A stretch of DNA of 64,000 nucleotides from the NCBI RefSeq assembly GCF_000003195.3, contig NC_012876.2, forward strand, positions 59,886,407-59,950,406, given 5' to 3'. This DNA is from Sorghum bicolor (lineage: Eukaryota > Streptophyta > Magnoliopsida > Poales > Poaceae). Made by a program: the position numbers and the translations under genes. Below the pieces are notes generated by a model. It did not search any database. It worked only from the letters and a program-made list of their open reading frames with translations, and was not told where the DNA came from. Of the stretch, positions 56,762 through 64,000 are shown in pieces (positions within the stretch are counted from its first letter, which is position 1; each line of letters opens with the position of its first letter).

Positions 56762-56995
56762 GACCTTGTTTAGGCCTTATTTAGTTTTTTCAGTTTTCCC
56801 GTCACATTGAATCTTTAGACGTATACATGGAGTATTAAATATAGATGAAAATAAAAACTAATTGCACAGTTTGGTCGGAATTGACGAGACAAATCTTTTG
56901 AGCCTAGTCAGTCCATAATTGGACAATATTTGTCAAATACAAACGAAAGTACTAGAATTTCTATTTTACAAAAAATTTTGGAAGTAAACAAGACC
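56762..56995. mobile_element. Tourist-like MITE with duplicated left terminus
   Basis: The left end reads GACCTTGTTTAGGCCTTATT, two terminal motifs in a row. The right end is GGAAGTAAACAAGACC. The interior is complete. Confidence 0.8.
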
Positions 56996-57002
56996 TGGTT
57001 TG

Positions 57003-57322
57003 TGAAAAGAAAAGTTTTTGATGTCACATTGGATGTCTCAGAAAGGTGTTGGAAGGGGTTTTCGGATATTAATGAAAAACAAATTACATAGTTTGTCTGA
57101 AAATTACGAAACGAATTTATTAAGTTTAATTAATTCGTTATTAGCATATGTAGGTTACTGTAGCGATTATAGTTAATCATAGACTAATTTAGCTTAAAAG
57201 ATTTATTTCGTGATTTAAAACTAAATTGTATAATTAATTTTTTTCGTCTATATCTAATGTTATATATATGTGTCTAAATATTTGATGGGATGAGTGAAAA
57301 GTTTTTGGGTGAAAAGGCCTTG
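57003..57322. mobile_element. Composite of two decayed MITE halves
   Basis: It contains GATGTCACATTGGATGTCTC, TACTGTAGCGATTATAG, a CGTGATTTAAAACTAAATTG block and TGGGTGAAAAGGCC. The parts resemble opposite halves of related elements. The ends are unclear. Confidence 0.4.
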
Positions 57323-58203
57323 ACAGACATGCAATGAAGCTGGTAGTATCTGAAATGATCTTGGAGTCGCGTCGAAGCCGTGAGGCGCATGCATCGAACG
57401 CGTTATTGCTGTCACCACCGTACGCACGGGCCGCATCGGTGAGCATCCTGTGAACTGTGATCTCGACTCGACGTCCCTATGCATGAACCGCTAATTAACA
57501 CTTTACTAATTTGAGAATGAACCATCTATCGCTCTCTCTCAGACAGCCAAAAAAGCTGCCGTCCCTACTAAGCTCCAACTATAATATAATTGTGTTTTAA
57601 ATCTTTGGTTGCGAAAATGAACCACGCCTGCATAAATACATGGAATTTAATTTGAAAAATGTCTTTGTTTGTGTATACATGCTCAGCCTATTAGTGAGGG
57701 AGATGCATTTTGAAATTATTAAAAAAACATCTTTTTTCCTGCAAAAAATTAATAAAGCTATATACTTTCGAATTGCATTTTCCGAATACGTGCAGCACTA
57801 AACTTTTTCTGAAAACAACAGCATTTGATTTTTAATATAAAGCAGCATGACGCGGGTACAACATCTGATGTGTGGTAAAAAAAAAAAACTGATGTGGTCA
57901 CTGGTCAGATATCCGACGGTGACCTCCGATTATTTAGGAGCACGTACGTGCTTTAAGATACAGTTAGCACCACGTCTCCGACCCGGTCGATCGATCGATC
58001 GTTGCAAGCCTGCACGTTCGACCAAACATGCATGCACCAGATAAAACGAAAACAATGACGTACGACGGCAACGGCTTTGACTCGACAACCTCGACCAGAT
58101 CGAAGGAGAACCGTGTACCCTACCGTGCAACAGCCACATTACTACGTAATTGTTCCTTACTTATATAGCATTTGCATGCATGCATATGCATCTACTCTGG
58201 CTA
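57323..58203. other. 3' flank of the phosphate transporter gene
   Basis: No gene seen. The first 200-300 bp below the transporter stop codon (57900-58203) probably hold its 3' UTR. Confidence 0.4.
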
Positions 58204-59829
58204 CTACACGGGCACCGTGCGGTTGGAGCTCGCGGCGGCGCCGGCCGGCTCGTCGTTCTCGCCGGACATCTCCTCCAGGGACTTGCCCTTGGACTCCGGC
58301 ACCAGGAACGTGAACACCAAGCCGAGCAGGTTGCAGCCGGCCAGGAGGAATAGCGAGTTGCGCACGCCGATGCCCGCGGGGTACCCGTGCTCCGTCTTGC
58401 CCGGGTCCCGGCTCTGCGCCAGGTACAGGAACCCGAAGGACCCCACGATGGCGCCCAGCTTCCCCGACGCCGCCGAGATGCCGTGGCACGTCGACCGCAG
58501 CCTCGCCGGGAAGATCTCGGCGGGCACGATGAACGTGGTGGCGTTGGGCCCGAAGTTGGCGAAGAAGAAGGTGAGCCCGTACATGACGACGAAGCCGACG
58601 ATGTGGTGGTTCCCCGCCCAGTGGTGGTACGGCACGGCGAGGCCCAGCATGAACACCGTCATCATCAGGAACCCCGTCGCCTGGATGGCGAACCGCCCCA
58701 CCACGTCGATCAGCGCCACCGTGAACCAGTAGCCCGGCACCGTGCCGCACAGCGCGATCAGAGACTGCGCACGCGCGATGCGGAACAGCTCCTCCAGCGC
58801 GCTCATCGTCGCCGCCTTCGGGATCCATCCCACCGCGCTGAAGATGTCCTTCTGGAACAGGTTCTGCGAGTAGAAGGCGATGTCCAGCAGGAACCACGTC
58901 GCCGACGTGCCCAGGAGGTGCAGCCCGTGACGGCGGAGGAACTCACCGGAGAACAGCCCGAAGGACGCCGCCGCCGAAGAGGCCCTGCCGCTGCTGTTGC
59001 TGTTGCTGTTGTTGTCCGGCGCGGCAAGCTCGTCGATCTCCACCTGCAGAACCTTGGACATGTCCGCCGCGGCCTGCTTGGCGTTCTTGGCCACCAGCGC
59101 CGTGTAGCGCGCCGTCTCGGGCATCTTGGTGCGCCAGTAGTAGGTGAGCGCGGCGGGCAAGGCGCCCAGCATGAGGATGATCCGCCACACGAAGTCGGCC
59201 TGCGGCGGCGTGGACGCGGCGGGGTCGACGGCGTAGGGCGGGGCGGGGAACCGGGCCTTGAACGCGGCGGACACGACGATGGCGACGAGGCCGCCGGCCA
59301 TGATGCCGAAGCCCTGCATCGCGAAGACCGCGGCGATGAACGCGCCGCGCGTCTTCTTGCTGGCGTACTCGGACATGATGGTGGCCGACAGCGGGTAGTC
59401 GCCGCCGATGCCGAACCCGAGCCAGAAGCGGAAGAAGCACAGCGTCGCCATGACGGACGCCGGGGTGTGGCCGAAGGAGAGGCCCGACGCCACGGAGCAG
59501 AGGACCATGAGCATGAGCGTCATGCCATAGACCTTCTTACGGCCGAGCTTGTCGCCCAGCCAGCCGAAGAAGAGCTGCCCTGAGAGCGTGCCGACGAAGG
59601 CCACGCCGTTGACGGCCGCGGACACGTGCGGCGGGAGGGTGCCGGGCGTCGCGGAGCCCTCGACGTGGTAGTAGATGCGGCCGAGGAGCTTGGTCACGAG
59701 GGAGATGCAGAAGAGGTCGTAGGCGTCGGTGAAGAAGCCCATGCCGGCGACCACGATGGCGGTGAAGTGGTACCATTGCGTCTTGGCGGTGTCGAGCGCG
59801 GTGAGCACCTGAAGGTCGCCGGCGGCCAT
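58204..59829 (-). CDS. PHT1-family high-affinity phosphate:H+ symporter (541 aa), single exon
   Basis: A plasma-membrane major-facilitator transporter that takes up inorganic phosphate with protons. The start at 59829 (Met-Ala-Ala-Gly-Asp) fits the family length. An in-frame extension to 60123 runs through the promoter and is not coding. Seen: TM1 with [12 protein letters not shown], the MFS loop motif [14 protein letters not shown], and the PHT1 signature [13 protein letters not shown] at residues 142-154. There is a long central loop with a Ser/Asn-rich stretch. The second half has [18 protein letters not shown] and [13 protein letters not shown], and the C-terminal tail is [15 protein letters not shown]. 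Twelve membrane segments are expected. It is very GC-rich, which produces long false ORFs on the opposite strand. Which PHT1 member this is cannot be told by eye. Confidence 0.95.
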   Translation of the reverse strand: MAAGDLQVLTALDTAKTQWYHFTAIVVAGMGFFTDAYDLFCISLVTKLLGRIYYHVEGSATPGTLPPHVSAAVNGVAFVGTLSGQLFFGWLGDKLGRKKVYGMTLMLMVLCSVASGLSFGHTPASVMATLCFFRFWLGFGIGGDYPLSATIMSEYASKKTRGAFIAAVFAMQGFGIMAGGLVAIVVSAAFKARFPAPPYAVDPAASTPPQADFVWRIILMLGALPAALTYYWRTKMPETARYTALVAKNAKQAAADMSKVLQVEIDELAAPDNNSNSNSSGRASSAAASFGLFSGEFLRRHGLHLLGTSATWFLLDIAFYSQNLFQKDIFSAVGWIPKAATMSALEELFRIARAQSLIALCGTVPGYWFTVALIDVVGRFAIQATGFLMMTVFMLGLAVPYHHWAGNHHIVGFVVMYGLTFFFANFGPNATTFIVPAEIFPARLRSTCHGISAASGKLGAIVGSFGFLYLAQSRDPGKTEHGYPAGIGVRNSLFLLAGCNLLGLVFTFLVPESKGKSLEEMSGENDEPAGAAASSNRTVPV

Positions 59830-59946
59830 TGCCGTTGCCGGCCCCGCCTCAACCTTTCTTGTCCGGCGATGGCGGCGGCTTGAATGCTTGGCTGGTTGGG
59901 TCTGTCTGGTGTCTGGTTGCAGCGAGGGAGGGAGGAGGCCGGCGGC

Positions 59947-59954
59947 TATATATA
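59947..59954 (-). promoter_or_regulatory. TATA box of the PHT1 gene
   Basis: TATATATA lies about 118 bp upstream of the ATG at 59829, between GC-rich flanks. Confidence 0.75.
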
Positions 59955-59989
59955 CGCGGCGGCGAAGGGATCTTCTTCCCGCCGCGGCC

Positions 59990-59997
59990 GAATATTC
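59990..59997 (-). promoter_or_regulatory. P1BS (PHR-binding) motif GAATATTC
   Basis: The palindrome GAATATTC fits GNATATNC, the binding site of PHR1/PHR2-type MYB factors that induce genes under phosphate starvation. It lies about 36 bp upstream of the TATA box and 161 bp upstream of the start codon. This suggests phosphate-starvation control. The motif is short, so the claim rests on position plus gene identity. Confidence 0.7.
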
Positions 59998-60123
59998 GAC
60001 GCGCCTCTTCCCCTTCCCCATTGCCGTTTGACCGTCGAGCGCTGTTGGTGGTCTGTGGGGCCCACGCCACGAACAGCCTGTTGACTGTTGTAGCAACTTC
60101 CTTCCTTGCTGCTTGGCAGGCAT

Positions 60124-60535
60124 TTCGGTGGGTCAAATCTCACAGATGAGCTGTTTATACACGCTCTGCGTTAATACTTGCTAAAAGAACGATTATGTGT
60201 CATTGATGCAGGTTAAATCAAACAAGTAACATATATGTTTGCACTAAAAAACAAGATATGATCTACTTATTAGTGAAAAACGCGTGAAGGCGCATTCTAA
60301 AAAAAAAAGAAAAAGATACGCACTGTATAATACATGGATCATTTCTCCTATATTTAGGCGTATCATTTTTTTCAAGTAAAATATAAATTTTATCATTTTT
60401 TGACCATGGAAAAAAAGATAAATTCTCTTGTGAGTTATCTTTTAAATTGTACTAGTTGGTTTTCTAATATTATTCTCAGGAAATTTAGGAAGCTGCTAAT
60501 AAAACATAGCAACCCATGTATGGAGTATGTATATA
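60124..60535. other. Distal upstream region of the PHT1 gene
   Basis: AT-rich, no gene. Nearby TTGAC (W-box-like) cores occur at about 60026 and 60081 on the plus strand. Confidence 0.35.
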
Positions 60536-60640
60536 CCTCTCTCTGTTCCAAATTATAAAATGGTTTGGTTTCTAGATATATTATTTTTATTACTATATAT
60601 ACCTAGATAAAGTGTATATCTAAGTGCATAGCATAGGCTA
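60536..60640. mobile_element. Stowaway-like fragment
   Basis: It begins TACCTCTCTCTGTTCCAAAT, near the Stowaway terminus, followed by an AT-rich interior. The right end is lost. Confidence 0.45.
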
Positions 60641-60670
60641 TGTATAAAAAAACTAAAAGCTTATACTTTA

Positions 60671-61322
60671 GAGCACCTCCAATGGTTTGGCAATTTTGGT
60701 TTGGCATTTGTTGTTGTTTGTCAACTCCCAATTGCAAATGCAAAGGAAAAAATATGGCCATCCCCAATAGTTTGACATTTTAGACTTGGCAATTACCTAG
60801 TGGACCCAGCCAAATCTTTGCGCGTGTCTTTCTGTCACACGCGCGTGTTTCTTCGCGCATGTTTCCCTTCGAGCGAACGGAGGCGCCGTCGCTCGCAGTT
60901 GCAGGTTCGTGTCCGTCGTCGCCTTCATCTTCCTTGTGATGCATACCGTTCCTGGTGGAAGTAGCAGATTCGATCGGCATATTTCAATCACGTTCAGGGA
61001 GGGACGACGTAGCAAACTCGATCTGCGTCTTTGAGTCGCGGCAAACAAATGGCGGCGCGGACTCTATTTGGCGCGAGGACTCCCTCCGACAAAGGAAATG
61101 ACGCCAAACAGACCACGCCGCGCACGGAATTGACGCAGGAAAACCGGCCGCAAGCGTTTGCCAATCCAAAAGCCAACTCCCAAATATGCCAAGGGGAGCC
61201 TCTCAAATGCCAAGTTTACTAAAATGGCAAACCCGTTTGCAAAACCGTTGGAGGAGTAATTTTTACTTTTTTGTCAAATAACACAAATGCCAAACTAGAA
61301 TGGCAAACCGTTGGAGATGCTC
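60671..61322. mobile_element. 652 bp PIF/Harbinger-like non-autonomous element, TSD TTA
   Basis: The ends GAGCACCTCCAATGGTTTGG and CAAACCGTTGGAGATGCTC are inverted and flanked by TTA at 60668-60670 and 61323-61325. TTTGGCA/TGCCAAA motifs recur inside both ends. The middle is GC-rich and has no transposase. Confidence 0.8.
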
Positions 61323-61360
61323 TTAGAATGCGCATATTATCTCTTAATTAACCAACACAA

Positions 61361-61457
61361 CCTGTTCGCTTGGCTGAAAAGACATGTTGTAAGAGAAAAG
61401 CACTATTAAATGGCTGACAGATTCGGTAGATAAGCTCAAGCGAACATGCAGGAACAG
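61361..61457. mobile_element. About 97 bp stem-loop MITE with CCTGTTCGCTT ends
   Basis: The left end CCTGTTCGCTTGGCTGAAAA and the right end (TCAAGCGAACATGCAGGAACAGG-like, 61435-61457) are imperfect inverted repeats. Confidence 0.5.
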
Positions 61458-62608
61458 GACGGTGAGTCTGTGCTAGAGAAGTTGTGTCAGTTGTGGTGGT
61501 GATTAGAGATGGGTTGATTAGCAACGGAGAAAAGATAAGGAGTTGCTATATTTCAAGTGTGTGAACTTTGAGATGATTCCAGACAATGATGATATACAAC
61601 TAATTAGTGCAATTTAAAACTTTTGCAAAAAATAGTACAAGACAACTTACATGTGACAATTTATAACTTTTTTATAGTCAATGACAAATTTGCCGATTAG
61701 TTGAACACCAACAAAAATCAGGCTAGAATATAGGATAAGTGGTGGAGATAGGTGAAGGCGGGGCTGAGAATTGGTAAGATTTTCATGTCAAACTAGTGGC
61801 CAAGAAAGACCAGGATGTTAAAAATCACTTATGGTTAGATCTCAATTAAGAGGCAAGTTTCTTTTTACGAGAATTACTATACATTTATCTGTCAATAGAT
61901 TTTTACTTGAAAATCTATCAGATTTTTAATTGTTTGGTCGTGCAATCTATAGTTTACATCTCCTTCATTTGTCAGAAAACTGAAGCATAGCATCTTCATT
62001 TGTCAGGGACACTGTATGTCATTATGTGGTGCTCTGTTGGCTGCATTGCAACTGACAAGGATCCTTTTCTTCTGAAAGTAGTGATGCTGAACTCAACTAC
62101 CAGTGTAGAACAAAAAGGGCTGGGACTATCAATATGGGATGGAATGATTGAACTCTAGCAAAGCATTCTGATGACGGTCAGATTAGCCGTATAATAAGTA
62201 GAGCACTGTCAGTAATGATCATATATAATAACGAAATATAAGGTGGTCAAATGAGGCTAAAGCGGTGATGAGAGAGGGCTACTTGTTGGAGAAGGTACGT
62301 TGGGGGAGAATGATGCACAAGCATATGCAGACATAGCATGTAAAAGCATGCTCAAGGGTCGGATTGGAAGGTTATTTAACTTGGGAGTTGCTATTGTAGC
62401 CATGCTGCTTTAGCTCCTGTCCTCCCAATGTGCTGCCCTCCAGCGGCCACTTCACCGAGACGCCACGTTCTCTGATACTGATATTTTTCTCTTGCATTGT
62501 CCCTTGCTTTACCTCCTCAATACAATCTTTTGTTTCTTTTTTAATCTTGATGCATCATTGTTCTCGACTCATCAATTTCCGAGGAGTTGATTCTGGTTAG
62601 ATATTAGC
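61458..62608. other. Intergenic, nothing recognised
   Basis: No ORF above background and no repeat ends that I can define. Confidence 0.4.
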
Positions 62609-63305
62609 ACTCCGTCGTCCTGAAATATGGTTGTCAGTTGTCACAAAGAATTGAACTTCAGTCACTAGTCAATTGACATATGATCCAATATAATCCATAT
62701 TCCAGTTTCAAACTTTCAGTCACTTGAGTTTACGAACCTTCAGTTCAGGGTACGCCCTAGCTATATATTTCGTCTGAAATGAACAACCAAGGCGCCTTGC
62801 TTATTTCCGAGTCAATTAGACTCAATTGCGTTGCTTTATTATGTGCTCGTTCTCTAAAAGTTCCTTTGAAGTGTGATATCGATGCGTGTGCACCTGACCC
62901 CTTGAGATTGATGAAGGGGCAGCGTGACCATTAGAAACTATTTTTAATACAAATCTAATATTATGCTTTATACTATATAAAATTTCATATGATGGCTAAT
63001 TGTTATATAAAGATATAACAAAATTTCAGTTTTGAAGTATGTGCATGTCTTGTACTCATTTAGGACAGCGACACGGTCTTCAAAACACAACTTTGACCTT
63101 TTATTTTTATAAAAATTTAGGAACAAACGATATATATATACTTTTATGAAAGTATTTTTCAAGATAAATCTATTCATATAATTTTCACATTTGCAAACTC
63201 AACAATTTAAAATTTATTAATGATTTATATTCCCAATGTTTGACTCAAACCTTGTCCAAAACGATTTCTAAATCCTATACGGAGAGAATATTGTGGAACG
63301 GAGGA
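62609..63305. mobile_element. Possible Stowaway-type element (about 690 bp)
   Basis: The left end CACTCCGTCGTCCTGAAATA and the right end TGTGGAACGGAGGAAATACT resemble Stowaway termini in inverted orientation. The identity of the interior is unclear. Confidence 0.35.
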
Positions 63306-63326
63306 AATACTCCACTATTGAATACT

Positions 63327-63675
63327 GAGCATCTCCAAGGGTTTTGCATTTGAGGTTTGTATTTGAGTAATTTGCCAAAAACTCCAAAAGAGGTATCCAA
63401 CAGTTGAAGCTTGTAATTTGGGCAACTTGGCAAATGAGGGAGCAAACTTGGCAAAAATGCCAAGCTGTGGACGGCTTTGCAAACCCGATCGCACGAGCGA
63501 AAGTCACACGCGAGGAAAGCGCACGCGCCTGGAGACCTCCTATTTTTATCCTTTGCCAAGTCCAAATACCAATTCCCTTGGAGATGTTCTATTTTTTATC
63601 CTTTGCATTTTGTTATGGGAGTTTGCAAACAACAACAAATGCCAAGTCAATTTGCCAAAGCCTTTGGAGATGGTT
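63327..63675. mobile_element. PIF/Harbinger-like MITE related to 60671-61322
   Basis: The left end GAGCATCTCCAAGGGTTTTG and the right end CAAAGCCTTTGGAGATGG are inverted. TTTGCCAA/TTGGCAA motifs recur inside. The terminal bases at the right are lost, so no TSD is assigned. Confidence 0.6.
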
Positions 63676-63782
63676 ATATAATATGCATACAGAAGGAGTA
63701 GAAAGAGTAATAGGAAGACTAGCGGATTGACAGCACAAAAGTAACTACCTTGTGATCAAATCTAACTATACCTAGGTTCAAA

Positions 63783-63999
63783 CAGGGGCGGATCCAATGT
63801 GAGTGTTGTGGGGGCTCTGGCCCCCTAACCCCATTTGCTCATGGAGCCTCCCTAACCTCTAACCCCTGCACCCCTAATTTTGTAGCCATGGATGAAGAGG
63901 AGGAAAGAGAAATGGGGAGAAAGAAGATAAAGAGCTAGGAGAGGAAAGAAGAAGAAGGGAAGCCGAGCCCCCTTCCATAAGTCCTTGCATCCACCCCTA
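63783..63999. mobile_element. Probable small hAT element at the window edge
   Basis: The left end CAGGGGCGGATCCA matches the hAT termini at 38891 and 41098. The last bases of the window (GCATCCACCCCTAG) look like its right terminus. The target duplication would lie outside the window. Confidence 0.55.
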
Positions 64000-64000
64000 G

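Noticed and set aside
58157..58897. 246-codon minus-strand ORF within the PHT1 gene in another frame
   Set aside because: It overlaps the real frame and has only composition-driven Gly/Arg/His runs.
58387..59583. 398-codon plus-strand ORF opposite the phosphate transporter
   Set aside because: The GC-rich coding strand of PHT1 produces it. It is Arg/His/Glu-rich without a domain, and the minus frame is a textbook transporter.
1..64000. CRISPR arrays, bacterial operons, ribosome binding sites and riboswitches
   Set aside because: The sequence is plant nuclear DNA. Tandem repeats present have no spacer regularity, and no prokaryotic gene order is seen.

Overview
The window is nuclear DNA of a grass, most likely an Andropogoneae species and probably Sorghum. 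The reasons are spliceosomal genes with GT-AG introns, a PHT1 phosphate transporter, two DUF1618 genes (a family expanded in grasses), grass-type LTR retrotransposons, and about twenty copies of a roughly 230-250 bp terminal-inverted-repeat element with ends GGCCTTGTTTAGTT. The species call is inference; no search was run.

Layout. 2-5725: a Ty3-gypsy-type LTR split by a complete 4.5 kb non-autonomous LTR retrotransposon in the opposite orientation (TSD AGGAG). 5740-5996: a decayed ARM-repeat fragment. 6873-7620: three MITEs. 7946-17039: a 20-exon plus-strand gene that I could assemble in one frame through every GT-AG junction (3240 nt, 1079 aa). It encodes ankyrin repeats, a RAD23-like UBA segment, a ubiquitin-like domain ending RGG, a degenerate kinase-like stretch and a KEN ribonuclease-like domain. 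18368-23363: a Ty1-copia element (minus, TSD TATTT) with two in-frame stops and a shortened gag. 23364-28740: MITEs, a LINE RNase H relic, and an 851 bp TTA-flanked element. 28743-30158 and 34516-37188: two DUF1618 genes (minus), the second with a spliced C-terminal exon. 37492-41263: MITEs and two hAT elements with 8 bp TSDs. 42138-44692: a 2.55 kb solo LTR (TSD AAGGG). 45039-47333: a FAR1/MULE-transposase pseudogene carrying a MITE. 47883-48560: an intronless, divergent cyclophilin. 48561-58200: intergenic DNA with MITEs and microsatellites. 58204-59829: a PHT1 phosphate:H+ symporter (minus) with a TATA box and a P1BS (PHR-binding) motif. 59998-64000: MITE-rich intergenic DNA.

The most interesting object is the 7946-17039 gene. 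Its domain order (ankyrin, degenerate kinase-like, KEN) parallels animal RNase L, but with a RAD23-type UBA and a ubiquitin-like domain between sensor and nuclease. The KEN part keeps the Arg-x4-His pair and an upstream Trp of the RNase L/IRE1 active site, while the position of the catalytic Asp is Thr. The genes are otherwise independent loci; no operon-like organisation is expected or seen.
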